From Siphonodentalium dalli (taxonomy: Eukaryota > Mollusca > Scaphopoda > Gadilida > Siphonodentaliidae): a stretch of DNA of 64,000 bases. The stretch is from assembly GCA_032622095.1 (NCBI GenBank), contig CP136065.1:64587094-64651093 (forward strand), read 5' to 3'. Each line of letters opens with the position of its first letter. The stretch's first letter is position 1. A program made the translations under genes and the position numbers. This document shows positions 47,131 to 58,838 of the stretch, piece after piece. Under the pieces are notes generated by a model that was not told the origin of the DNA, did not search any database, and saw only the letters and a list, made by a program, of their open reading frames with translations.

Positions 47131-48230
47131 GGCCCTAACCGCTATGAGAGCCATACATGTTGGATCAGATTGAAGTTCTAAGATGAAGTTGGCGACCTTC
47201 ACCCAAATAGTCGCCCACTAAGAATACTTTAAGGGGAGAACCATCCTACACATGAGAACCATTATCAGCACTAGTCACCCGTGCCTGATCCAAATGAAAC
47301 CATGGCAACATCCAATCACAACGAAGCTTCCCCCCACAAACTGACTATAGTACCGGTATATAAAGGCGAGGTAATTCGTAATTTTTCACAAACCATATTT
47401 GGTCCTGAACGATGATTTACAAAGAATCGAAATGAGTGTACCATATGGCAATGCATTAGATTTTTGCTTGTTTTTTTCCCTGGAGAATTCATTTTCTCAT
47501 ATACCCAACATACTTTATGGGGACTGACTAGTTTTTCAGAATTGGGTAAACATGCAAATGCAAGTCAGTGCAAAATGACCAATAGAATTATCCTGGACCT
47601 ACATTGTACTCTATCAATCCACGAGGTTAATCAGTCGCAAAGCTGGTATATAGATGGGGCTAAATTCCAATAGCAGTGAAATTATTTTCATAGAAGCAAT
47701 TGCAATTTTGATTATTCAAAGTGAATGAATTCCACCAGTTACTGCCATAGCTGAAAATAGAATTACCCCCCTTTGCACGAAGCATCACATGGATGATGGA
47801 ACATATTGAATTACTTCCCTTGCACCCAAGTATGATGCCGCATGCTAATGTTGAACTGAGAAACATCCAGGTCTATGTGTTAATTCCCGAAAATCTGTTC
47901 CTCTATAGTATTCACAGTACCGTCTTCTAATCTTGATTTCATTTATCAATTCAACTTTCCAGTGTTATCTGCCAAAATATTACAGTGCAAGGCCATGATT
48001 AATAAATTACTTGTTATTTTAATAATCGCCGGCAATTAAAACTAATCGCCAGCGATTAAAACAAATTGTTAAGGGTCACTAAATTTTTTATGACAGTGGT
48101 TTCATTCAATATGCAATCTTGCACAGAGATTCCATTCAATGAAGAAATCTATATTCCCAGTTGGCCTTTTTTTCCCCTTTGGAGAACCGGGTATGAAAAC
48201 TTAATGGTACCAAAGAACATTTGTTTTTTC
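47131..48230. other. Unassigned sequence downstream of the cyclophilin gene
   Basis: No gene recognised. TATATAAAGGCG near 47,357 resembles a TATA box on the plus strand but no transcript start or ORF follows convincingly. Confidence 0.4.
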
Positions 48231-48233
48231 AGT

Positions 48234-48239
48234 TTTATT
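48234..48239 (-). promoter_or_regulatory. Candidate polyadenylation signal of the cyclophilin gene
   Basis: AATAAA on the minus strand, about 320 bp downstream of the cyclophilin stop codon and the nearest such hexamer I found. This would give a 3' UTR of roughly 330-350 bp. Confidence 0.35.
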
Positions 48240-48315
48240 ATCTTTCCAAAAACCGTGATCAAGTTAGTAGAGAAAATTTGAAGCACGAGATGACAGATCT
48301 TAAGCGGGTACCGGT

Positions 48316-48430
48316 GAAAGTTTCAATAACATGATTAAAAACTGCTCCTCTTCATAGCTGGTTCACTTCAGTGCAAAGTTTGAAAGTTTCAATAATATGA
48401 TTAGTTGGTCCTCTTCAAAGCAAGTTTCTC
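48316..48430. repeat. Two-copy direct repeat in the presumed cyclophilin 3' UTR
   Basis: GAAAGTTTCAATAA(C/T)ATGATTA followed by TCCTCTTCA.AGC occurs at about 48,316 and 48,382. Confidence 0.65.
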
Positions 48431-48558
48431 TTCTCTGCAGTTCACTTTCACAAATGCAAACACATGATAAATCACTTGGTGTACCATCAAGGGAACATGA
48501 TTACGTCTTGAAAAGACGGAGCGGTGGTAAAATAAAATAGTCACATAAGTTAGTTCGT

Positions 48559-48697
48559 TTAGCTCGGGAGTTGGCCGCAGTCGCTAATGACGACCTTTTT
48601 GCTCGGTTTGCCACTCTGTGTTCCAAGAGCCTCTATATTCTTAACGATTTCGATGCCCTTCGTGACTTTGCCAAAGACTACATGCTTGCCATCCAGC
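48559..48697 (-). CDS. Cyclophilin (peptidyl-prolyl cis-trans isomerase), last coding exon
   Basis: The minus strand reads an acceptor TTTTTCAG|G, then 45 residues: [45 protein letters not shown], and TAA at 48,559-48,561. This is the C-terminal block of cyclophilins. The [12 protein letters not shown] signature (Trp codon completed from the previous exon) includes the cyclosporin-contacting Trp and the active-site His. Cyclophilins catalyse cis-trans isomerisation of prolyl bonds in protein folding. The tail is short with no ER-retention signal, which favours a cytosolic CypA-like protein, although CypA and CypB cannot be separated without the N-terminus. The exon joins 59,853-59,931 in phase. 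It is intact, with no stop or frameshift. Confidence 0.93.
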
Positions 48698-48741
48698 CTG
48701 AAAAATAGATTATGGATATTGAAGCACCTTTATTCAGTTAC

Positions 48742-48850
48742 AGTAATGTCCTAAATTATCGACTCCTTAACCACAGCATAATTATGGGTAATTTTTCAGG
48801 ATTTAGTCAGAAATATGGTTTGTTGCCATTCATCGGAAAGCTCTCACTGC
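48742..48850. mobile_element. Half copy of palindromic MITE 'P'
   Basis: CAGTAATGTCCTAAATTATC, GACTCCTTAACCACAGCATA and GCCATTCATCGGAAAGCTCT, without the second arm. It lies 45 bp inside the intron from the last exon. Confidence 0.7.
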
Positions 48851-49036
48851 CATACATTTTCATACAAATTTGTGAAATTGCATGGAACCGAGACCCAATT
48901 CATTACTGAAATTTGTAACAATGTGTTAACAAATGCTATGGCTCAGTCAGCGAAGAGTTGTCATCAATCAAATTATGACAAAAATGCGAAACAATAGTTG
49001 TCATCATTGCCATAGTGATACTAGTATAGTAATACC

Positions 49037-50357
49037 TAGAGATGGGCGGTATTGAAATTTCAATCTCGGTATCGGTAAATTTTCGTCGATTTACCTCGGT
49101 ATCGGTACGGTAATCGGTATTGCTATTAAATTATAAGAACAAAGCAGATATTCCCGGTAAATTATTGTAATTCAAGTTTTTAGCTGAACAATATACATGT
49201 ATATATGACCACGGTCCACGGATTTACTACATTCATGACAATACCTAAATTAGGCAACAAAATGACCTACGCAATTAAGTAATATTCACACATCTCTTTG
49301 ATGATTTACACGCATGTCGTCGCACTGATTTGAAAAGAATAAGAGCATGACTACAATATTTTTTCTTGTCAATTGATTTTCGTAACATTTCCATGAGTGA
49401 ATATAATTGTGAGTAGTAATCAGTGATCACAATTCAAAAATTTATGAACGTTCGCGCGATGTCATGAAAATAGGCAAACTGGCCATGACAATTTCCGAAC
49501 TGCAGATGCCCAAACCCGTGGGTGGTTCATATTCTCCTCCTTGCAGCGTGATATACCATTCATGTATACAATTTAAGAGTCCCTCTTATTTGCAGCAGGC
49601 AAGCTACTGGTTGCACACGGTGCCCAAGTGTTAATTTAAAGTTATCACGCAATCTTTTTTTGTCAGATATAGGCACATATGTATAATAAACTGGTAAGTA
49701 TATATATGTTTAATAAAGTAATTTATAGTAGGATATAAACATATTTGTGCACAACTTTCCAAGAAGATGTGCTATTTGCAATTGGCATTGGCAAGATCAG
49801 GTTGTATCAAAAATCTGCAATGCGTATATCAATCGCTATTGCATCACCGTCTAATTATAAAGTAACCTGTGGGGTTTTCAATTTGTTGTGCACGGGGACC
49901 CCCCATAACACGTGCTTCGATTCCACATGCCTCGATCCAACTTGGGACACAGATACCGAGTTTCCCACGCATTTTCCATTTGGACGGATACCGAAATTGA
50001 CACAACGCTCCAGCTATGAGTAGTCATACCTCATGATGTTAAATACATTGTCATTAATATGTTGTAAAGATCAAAGATGCCGTCGGGCAGCTGTGCCCTT
50101 GATGTAACAATGTTGCAATTATAGACTAATACATGTAGTACCGACTTGTTACACCGAGTTATCATAATTATCCGATTCTCGTTGCTTACGGTTGACCGGT
50201 CATACAATTCATGCATGTCACGGCCACGGTGACAAGGTGACGCACATATGTTGGCAACACATGAATAATTTCATTAATACCGAAAATACGGAATTTTTAG
50301 TTTTGATTCGTTACGGTAAATCGGTATTACGCTGATACCGAGTACCGCCCATCTCTA
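49037..50357. mobile_element. Non-autonomous hAT element, 1,321 bp, 8-bp target duplication GTAATACC
   Basis: Ends TAGAGATGGGCGGTATTG and, mirrored, AGTACCGCCCATCTCTA. GTAATACC is duplicated at 49,029-49,036 and 50,358-50,365. Subterminal regions are rich in CGGTATCGGTA words. The inverted copy of this locus at about 43,199-43,207 is the empty site. The 92-codon ORF at 49,745-50,023 shows no transposase motif. Confidence 0.88.
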
Positions 50358-50365
50358 GTAATACC

Positions 50366-50570
50366 GTAAATAATCGACACAGCAAAATTATGGTAATTTT
50401 TCAGGATTTAGTCGAAAATATGGCTTGATGCCGCATTCATCGGAAAGCTCTCATTGAGAGTTTTCCGATGAATGGCAACAAGCCATATTTCCGACTAAAT
50501 CCTGCAAAATTACCCAGAATTCTGCTGTGGTCAAGGGAGTCTATTATTTAGGGCATTACTGTACCAGGGA
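50366..50570. mobile_element. Palindromic MITE 'P' copy
   Basis: CGTAAATAATCGACACAGC ... CGGAAAGCTCTCATTGAGAG ... ATTTAGGGCATTACTGTAC; counterpart of 43,018-43,205 in the inverted duplication. Confidence 0.75.
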
Positions 50571-51215
50571 TCAACTCGTCATAATTTTGAACACTGACAG
50601 CAGGCCTGAGAATATGGTGCTGGTCATTTGCAGAATCAGGTCCCCAGAGGGCGAATTTAGTGACGCTACCCTGCAAAGTTCCTGGCATCAACAATTTCAT
50701 CCTCTGGGGACCTCAATCTGTATGGCCTCATCTGCTCTGGAGAACAAGACACAGATTTACTATCCCAGATGGTGAAGTGCACCCATTTGGCATGTCGATT
50801 ATACAATGAGTCATCTGCTAATTCAGGGATAGAGAAACTAAACTGAAAAAGAATCTTTCTGAAGTTTTCTAACAAAATTAAAAACTTGATAAGATACTTT
50901 CCAAAGATGAGGCTTAAGCAGAATGAGGTCCCCAGAAGGTGAATTTAGTGATTAGTCCACTGTGCGGGGTACTAGTAACATCACTTAATTCACCATCTGG
51001 AGACCGCATTCTGCAAATGTCCCCAGAGGGTGATTTTAGTGATGCTATCCCACACAGGTTAGCATCATTAACTTCACCCTCTGTGGACCTCATTCTGTTT
51101 AGGCCACATCTTCTGGGAAGTATATAGTCTCAAATTATCATTGTTTTCAGATACTTTTCCCTTCTTTCAGTTTCAATACCCCCCTAATTTGCAGAAGAAT
51201 GCATAATCTAGGTGA

Positions 51216-52440
51216 CTAATGGGCGAGACCAAAAAAAAAAAACATCTGTGTTTCCGGTTACCCGACCGACCTGCCGAAATTGGGCCGACCTGGACTATTT
51301 TCTTCAAATTTCAACCCATAAAAAAAAATAAAAAATAAAAAATAATTTAATGCATATAATTGGTGTGTAAACATGTCTATATCGCTAAATATACATTCGC
51401 ACGTAGTCGTGTGTTTTTATGCTTAACGTCACAGACGATCATCGCTTCCTAGTTCAAATAGTTAATTTGGTTACGATTATAAGAACCGGAAGTTGCGCAG
51501 TGTAACGTGGTCACCCGCAACATTATATGTATATAAATATTTTATGATTTTCTATATAAATGTCCCATCTCAAAAAACACAGCTGATGGGAGCCATATCC
51601 ACAATAAAACAATGTCTTCATCTTTCTTCACTCTAACCCTGGGTCGTTATGCATAAATATATACTATATACTATGTTTACATTAAGCAGCAATAAATTTA
51701 GATGGAATTTTCAGAAACAATTTACTTCTATTAAAATACATGTCCATTTGTAGTTGCAGATGAATCCCAATCTCACCAATAAATCTGCAGTCTTTAAAAT
51801 CTGCCTGTGGTTTTTACAATCTTGTTTGTTCAACTCCCATGTCTTGTGGGAAGAAGTCTTATATGTTAGAGAGCAATATACATGTAGATGACTTTCTATA
51901 TCAGAATTTAAAGTTCCTCTCCCCAGTCAATCAAGGATTCATATAAAGATGGCTGCATGTCTACCATATCAAACACCCTTCTGGGATGGGCACTGAAAAA
52001 GGGAGGGGAATACTCAGGTCTGGATATTTCACCCCCCCCCCCCCCACCCCAAATTCTTACTCTATTAAATTGTTCTCATATAAAGTTAATTTCTCGCAAT
52101 TTCATGACAATATAAAGCAAAATAAACGATAAAATCGCAAGGTAATATTTTGACATATTTATGCTATTGGGTTGTGTGAGGGGTTAAGTTAAACTTCAAA
52201 ATAAAAAAAAAAATAAAAATTTTTTTTATTTTTTTTTTTTATTAGTTTTCTCGGCATTTCTTACCATATTAATATAAAATAAGTGAGGAACAAAATATAT
52301 ATGAGTGGGGGGAGGGGGGGAAAGATACCCAGGGGGAGATAAACTGTTACAGGTGTAACACCCAGTGTACAAAGCATTGTTGGGATCACTCAGACCTTTA
52401 TAAAGATAGCAGATGTAAGAACTGGATATCTAAATGAAAA
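51216..52440. other. Unassigned intronic sequence, simple-sequence rich
   Basis: A-rich runs at 51,230 and 51,320, an A/T block at 52,200-52,240, and C and G homopolymers at 52,031 and 52,305. TATAAAGCAAAATAAACG near 52,090 is a word shared with 30.3-30.55 kb. No exon recognised. Confidence 0.45.
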
Positions 52441-52539
52441 TAAATGAAGTGTCAATAAACTTTTTTATTTAATTTCTTTTTATTACAAAAGTAAAAAAAC
52501 ATTAAAGGGACACATTGGGAACCTTTTTATCAACTTATA

Positions 52540-52976
52540 TCATAATCATCAATATCTAAATGAAAACAAATGAAAGTGTCAATGACATATTTTTTTTAAA
52601 TAAAACTATTTTTATTATTTTATTTTCGAAAAAAGGTCATAACTCGTTTAAAATAAATCGGATCAAACCCATATTCGAACTCGATCTGTATTTTGGGCTG
52701 TGAAACTCGCATACCAAATTTGGTTTTTCAATCAGATGAAAAATGTTCGAGTTATGGCAGAATGCGTCAATTCTAAGTCGAAAAAGGGCCATAACTCTGT
52801 AACAAAAACTCGGATCAAACCCAAATTCGAACTCGATCTGTATTTTGGGCTGAGAAACCCATATACAAAATTTACTCGTAAAGTGTCTATGGACAAGACA
52901 GACGGACGAACGACAAGTGGTCAATCCGGACAATGACACTGTTTACCATACTATGGTATGGGTAAACATAAAAAGT
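52540..52976 (+). mobile_element. Satellite-bearing element family B, short copy
   Basis: TGAAAGTGTCAATGACAT, then two core monomers (GGTCATAACTC, ATCGGATCAAACCCATATTC, GAACTCGATCTGTATTTTGG), a GACAGACGGACGAACGAC microsatellite, and the terminal GTTTACCATACTATGGTATG followed by GGTAAACATAAAAA, which folds as a hairpin. The sequence after 52,976 matches 40,811-41,030 in reverse complement, so this copy inserted into the duplicated segment. Confidence 0.7.
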
Positions 52977-53687
52977 GCAGGGTGGTAATTCTAAAATCAC
53001 AGTGGTATACCGTATTGCGATTTTATTTCCATATAAATTATATATTTAGCAACTAAAGGAACTAGATAAAATCTCACACTAACAAGATAGCCTGTGCCCA
53101 ATGTAATTTGAAAATGTATTTGGGCCTAACTCTCGGGCTCCAAATAAACGTGCATGCACATTTATTATTTCAGTCGGGAAAATTACCCCTGCACGCTGCA
53201 CATTTTTTTATTTCTCAGTTAAATATTCTGTACTAAAAGTGAATCGATGATTTCATCAACAAACTGAACAGTACTTCGCTTGAAATTTTGGGAAACTATT
53301 CGACTATTAAATATGCCATTCACTTGAGGGGAATTTCCATAATGATAATAGCAGGGTGAGCTAGATATGTTCGGACTGTTCCCCTCCCAGCATGTCTTTA
53401 AAAGTGGACAAATCTGGTTCAGATTAAATTGTATCCATGAAATTGTCAGGATTTTCTCATTAATAGGGGGATGCACTCACCACATGCTTGTCAGAATACA
53501 TATTCTTTAGACCCTATTGTGGGGCTCATTTCAGGTACCAGATAGTTTCATTTTAATAATCCCAATAAAACGACACAATAGTCAATACTAACATAATCCA
53601 ACAATTTTATTAGAGGTTTATAAAAGTTTTGAATTGTTGAAAAGTGTAATTTAATTTTACTTAGTTTGGAAGCTTAGTTGGGAAATA
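52977..53687 (-). repeat. Outer right arm of the interrupted inverted duplication, part 1
   Basis: Reverse complement of 40,811-41,030 followed directly by that of 36,263-36,733. It lacks the 4-kb family A element, whose empty site is at about 53,205-53,220. Confidence 0.75.
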
Positions 53688-54574
53688 ACGAGAGGCCGAT
53701 CATGATCGGCAGATGTTTAACCCATACCTTGGTGATAGCGATTAGCTATAACTGATAATTGGTCAAAAATATGATCACAGTAATACATATATCAGTACCT
53801 AACTTAAAATCAAAAGGTCAAATAATTTGTCTTAAGAAGGGGTTAAAGTAATTGGGGTGGGGAGGAGTCGTTTTAAATCTCATAACTCTGTCCCTATTCA
53901 CACAAGGACCTCTCAGTCACTGAGATCCAATTGTTTAGCCATTAATCAATTTGACAGATAGGATAAACAATTATCCAGCCAGCAGGTTGTTCATCTTTAC
54001 CTTCATACAACCACCCCCCTAGAGCTATGTAACATACATGTATGTCATCACTCAATTAATAACAGATTTTGCTTGGAATGACATCTATTAAAGGTATTCT
54101 CATACTCTGGATATTGGATGTTCACATGGCAATTTATTGATATCATTATATTACATGCAACTATTGCAATAAAATCTTCACATTTTCAATACAGGACATC
54201 ACACCTTATTAATGGAATACAACTAAAACAAATTAGTGTCAATTCCAAATTTATTTTTTGAATAAAATAATTTTTTTATTATTATAAAAGTTTTTTAATA
54301 TTTGTTTATGTTAAATTGAGCGAGGAAATTCAATCTAAAAAAATATGAAAATTCCAAATTTCAAATTTAAACAAAAAAAAAGAAGGGTCATAACTCCTTT
54401 AAAATAAATCGGATCAAACCCATATTCAAACGCTAACTGTATTTTGGGATGAGAAACCTATATACAAAATTTGGTTCCGATCAAATAGAAAATGTTAGAG
54501 TTATCGCATTATACCTAAAGTGTCTGACAGACAGCCAGATATAGATGGACGGACAGATGAGTGGTCAATCCAGA

Positions 54575-55660
54575 TAGTGATGTTCCGATAATCGGAATCG
54601 GAATCGGCCATCGGCCGATAATAGCCCATCGGAAATTAATCGTACCTCGCAGTTGAACATCGGCTTTTACCGATTGTCAAAATAAATAAAAACGTTCTAG
54701 TATCTAAGCGCAATGTGCACGCTTTAATAAACATACGCAATACAACTGTAGTATTGAATGTAAAACGCAGTTGTAACAGCCTAAAAAGAAGCCATTGGCA
54801 TCATCAAAGCAGTCTGATATGATGATATATTATAAGAATGGCAATACACATGCCCGACATCCCGTGTAATATGAAGTTATTGGTTCAATCGCGTTGACAC
54901 GAAATAGATTCAAAGAAAGCTTTAATTAAAAAGCTGACCTGATTACAGTGAGGCTTCCTCTAGAGCACGTGTCATGTGACGTCACATGCTATGTAAATAA
55001 CTTGAAGCACACAATGAATGAATTAATAGTTGTTATCAGAACTGTCTTCAATAACGATCAACTTTAGTAGGGGCATAATTAGCTTTTTCGTCTGTACAAC
55101 GTATGCTATGAAATACGCTTAGCTCCACGTTGAACTTGCGAAACAAAAATTGAGCAGGCGGAACTATAAAAGCTTCCGAGTTGTTAAAAGATAAAAGGTG
55201 TGACCAATGGAAACTTGGGAAATCTCAGACAAATATGACAGCAATTATTATCCATCAATCAAAATTTAGTTAATAATCATCGCCATTCCATGCATTGTTG
55301 CAACTTACAAGTATTCAATCAAGACTTTTACTCCGCATGCAAGTGTTCCACACATGGTCATAACGTTACTCTGAGTCGGCACCTTTGATCTCTTTGTCAA
55401 AACAACTACCGGTATACATCAAAGGAAGCACACAACCGACGTCGGCAGAAATACTGTCACGACAGTGTGTATATATTTCTTTGATGTATTTGGCTTTGAA
55501 ACTATGCGGGATATGGAGTGCATTGGGTATATACAAGTCCATTATAGGAACAAACGCACAATATATTTAAACATCGGAATCGGAATCGGAAATCGGCCGA
55601 TTGTGCCTCCAGTTATCGGAAATCGGTCCGATAAGCTTTTTCATTATCGGAACATCACTA
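54575..55660. mobile_element. Non-autonomous hAT element, 1,086 bp, 8-bp target duplication AATCCAGA
   Basis: Ends TAGTGATGTTCCGATAATCG and, mirrored, TTATCGGAACATCACTA. AATCCAGA is repeated at 54,567-54,574 and 55,661-55,668. Both ends are dense in ATCGGAATCGG and CGGCCGAT words. The empty site is in copy 2 at about 61,252 (TCAATCCGGACATTGAC). Confidence 0.88.
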
Positions 55661-56732
55661 AATCCAGACATTGACGCTATGTGTACCATGATATGGTATA
55701 GGTACACATAAAAAGTTTTATCTCATGCAGAGTACAGGAAAAATACATCAAACCTGGTGTGCCTCTTTAATTTTTCAATTCACATATGTAATCAATTGAA
55801 ATCAATGTCGAAAAAGCTTTCCATTAATATATAGATAAAACAAACTAGACCTACAGTACGAAAAGTGTTATGAACAATTATTTTGTTCCCATAGACTGAT
55901 ACAGAGCTCTCAAGTTTTTAAAACCAAAGTTGTCTTCCCATGCAACCAACAAAATTCCAATGGTAATGCTAGCATATTAAACAATGAAACCAGATTATGC
56001 CTTTAAGATGAAATTTAAATAACCATGCATATAAAATATAATAGTATAAACATTCCACCTATGATATGGCCCGAGATACTTATAGAGTATAAAGTATATC
56101 TGATACAGCCAACACATCTCCTAGCAGTTAATTAACTCAATACAAGAGAGAAGGATCTTCATGGTATTGTAACTGAATACTATCTCTGTGTGAGAAGACA
56201 ACTTCATAGCATCCTGAACCTGATTTATTAGATACTATCTAGACAGTGCCACCTGTGTATCTTTGATATATTTTAGCGATGAATAAAATAATCAAAGGGC
56301 CATAACTCCAGTAAAAAGTACTGGATCAAACCCATATTCGAACTCGATCTGTATTTTGAGTTGAGAAACTCATACAAGATTTGGTTCCTATCAGTTGAAA
56401 AATTTATGATTTATCGAAGCATTCATGAATTCTATGTCAAAGGGCCATAACTCCATTAAAAAATATCGAATCAAACCCATATTCGAACTCGATATGTATT
56501 TTGGGTTGAGCAACTCACATACCAAATTTGGTTATGGTCAGATAATTTCTTTTTGAGTTATGGCAGCATGCATAAATTATAAGTTGAAAAAGGGCCATAA
56601 CTCCGTAAAAAAAACTCTGATCAAACCCATATTTGAACTCGATCTGTATTTGGTGCTGAGAAATTCATATACAAAATTTGGTTCCGATCAGATAGAAAAT
56701 AGTTCAGTTATCGCCATGCGTAAGGTGTCTAC

Positions 56733-58741
56733 TAGTGCTGGGCGGTAGGACGATATATCGGGTATACCCGGTTTTAATTTTGATATCGTCAATAATATCG
56801 TCTGAAATAAAAATATCGTAATACCGTCCCAAGTTGTAATATTCTCCATGTAGGTTGAAACCCATCATATGGTCCCAACAAACAGCGAAGTTAGAGTAAG
56901 TATAATAGTCCCAAACTTCCCGGAAATACGCAGTCGAAAATAGTGCTGGGCGGTATTTAACCATAAAAATACCGCGGTAATCCTAAAATAATACCGCGGT
57001 ATACGGTATTACCGATTATTTAAACTAATCCCTTAAGACCCCCGTTTAGTAGCATTCGTTTGGTACACAGGTCCACTATTTATGGAGGGAAATCGAATCG
57101 CTACACAGATTACATAAAATAAGGAAATTTACGCTCCGTTTTATTAAATTATGGAATGCAATCAATGAATGTATCATTATCTGCATGCATGGATTCATGA
57201 GCTGATCTTAAATACAGGTAATAATTGCGATTAATACAACTTAATGCAAGCATCATTCAGCGAAGTTGGATACACCAAGAGCTTTGAAACAATCCCCAAC
57301 TGACAGTGCCGACTTGCAGAGCACGTGCTGTGACGTTGATATTGGAATGTTCCGCCGGGTGTGAATAACTTAAGAATAAGTACAATGATTTTATTAAATG
57401 CCGGGAAATGAAGTGTATTACTTCCAAAGTATTTAACTTCTAGAAATATTATTGACTTACCGTTGCATTATTATAAATCATACTTTTAAATCCAGGTTTA
57501 TGAATGTGATAAATTATTCCCACTCGCTAACACCCCTGAAATAATGAGCTGCCCCATGCATGCAGTCGATTAAAAATAGCGCAGAATGATGCAATCATAC
57601 CTTGCAATATAATGTTGGGCTGGATTTTGTCCCAGGTGGGGAAGGAATGCATTTTGTTTGGAAATGACATAAACTTGCACACGCCAATCATTGAAACGGA
57701 CTGGTCATTTTAAAATTGTCGATGAGCACGTGCATGGGGCACACAACGTAAGTCTTGAAATATATTCGCGGCAATTTCGGGGATGACTTGGTAAACAGAA
57801 TCCGCAACGCTAGTAGCTACTCCAGCCCAATTTACAGCAACGCTGTCTCCTGACACAAACTCGCTACCTCTTAATTGTGATTTCGATGAAATACGGTGTA
57901 AAGAAATGAAGTAATTTCTTTGTATCCCGACAAAGGAAAACCACAATATACTCGGTAATGGGCCTGTATGATATGTAACCGCGATAATACCGTCTTCAAG
58001 GTTTACCGATTATGGGAAAGAATGACGGTAACGGTAACGGTATTGAAAATCTTACCGACTATAATCGGTATACCGAAATACCGCCCAGCACTAGTCGAAA
58101 ACGTTTTAAAACATCGGAGCACGCGCTTGTCAAGTTGGATATGCTTCGTCGGACACATCAAAGATATACTAGTAGCATCAGTTGGCTACACTGAGATTGG
58201 TATGTCGCGCGCATGCGACTGGCACAATGACCTCCTTTCAAGTTGGTGCAGCTTGCTCTATCAACCGTAACCGGTTGCTTGGAGACGGATTACGATGTCA
58301 GATGTTATATTGACCACACTTAGTATAGCTGATCGTCTCAATGTGTGCAAATTGCGAGTAAAATGATTTTGTGGACATGTGCCGTACGGATCATGGCATT
58401 GCTATCGCTTCAACAAATGTCAAATTCACAAACTAATTGAACATGATTGTCTCTATTTATTTTCCTCAGCTAAAAAAATGCCGACGCAAATTCATTTCAA
58501 ATTTTCATACATGTATACTGTGATGTTACTGATAATTGTTCAATACACATTTACTCGACCTCTCATGACCCACAAATCGTAAATAAAACGTAGGGATGTA
58601 GTGTGCAAACTTTATTTATGAAATATTGCATATACTGTACATTGTACTTACCAATTGTAATATACCAAAATAATATCGCGAATCGCGATGTTGTCGCCAT
58701 AATATCGGGATATTTTTTGGGGCCAATATCGCCCAGCCCTA
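56733..58741. mobile_element. hAT element, 2,009 bp including a nested copy, target duplication GTGTCTAC
   Basis: Ends TAGTGCTGGGCGGTAGGACG and, mirrored, ATATCGCCCAGCCCTA. GTGTCTAC is duplicated at 56,725-56,732 and 58,742-58,749. The empty site in copy 2 reads AAAGTGTCTACAGAC near 62,270. Without the nested element it is about 850 bp. Confidence 0.88.
56941..58093. mobile_element. Nested non-autonomous hAT element, 1,153 bp, target duplication GTCGAAAA
   Basis: Ends TAGTGCTGGGCGGTATTTAA and, mirrored, AATACCGCCCAGCACTA. GTCGAAAA lies at 56,933-56,940 and 58,094-58,101. The subterminal region carries repeated TACCGCGGTA palindromes. It sits inside the 56,733-58,741 element, which has related ends. 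Confidence 0.88.
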
Positions 58742-58838
58742 GTGTCTACAGACAGACAGACGGACGGACTAACGATGAGTGGTCAATCCGTGCAACGACA
58801 CTATGTTTACCATACTATGGTATGGGTAAACATAAAAA

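Larger units (their letters stand above)
48903..51215 (-). repeat. Inner right arm of the interrupted inverted duplication
   Basis: 48,903-49,036 plus 50,366-51,215 is the reverse complement of 42,370-43,345. A hAT insertion (49,037-50,357) and its target duplication split this copy only. Confidence 0.8.
53688..58838 (+). mobile_element. Satellite-bearing element family B, copy 1 (about 2 kb, split by hAT insertions)
   Basis: Starts ACGAGAGGCCGATCATGATC (containing the palindrome GCCGATCATGATCGGC) and ATGTTTAACCCATACC. It ends with three 'GGGCCATAACTCC' core monomers (56,295-56,720), a GACAGACAGACGGACGGAC run, GTGGTCAATCCG, and the hairpin GTTTACCATACTATGGTATG plus GGTAAACATAAAAA. The left ATGTTTA.CCCATACC and the right end are inverted copies. 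It is inserted in the inverted-duplication segment; the uninterrupted version is at about 36,262. Removing the hAT elements leaves about 2.04 kb, matching copy 2 at 60,371-62,366. Confidence 0.75.

Noticed and set aside
47350-47372. TATA-box-like TATATAAAGGCG
   Set aside because: An AT-rich window yields such words often; no plausible downstream exon or start site was found.
49745-50023. 92-codon ORF in the hAT element at 49.0-50.4 kb as a transposase
   Set aside because: No BED finger, catalytic or dimerisation motif; the element is too short to be autonomous.
36510-53476. Two similar ORFs (36,510-36,761 plus and 53,219-53,476 minus) that looked like a conserved protein
   Set aside because: They are the two copies of an inverted duplication. 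The base changes I found between them are all amino-acid changing and one copy has a one-base shift near its start, so there is no sign of coding constraint.
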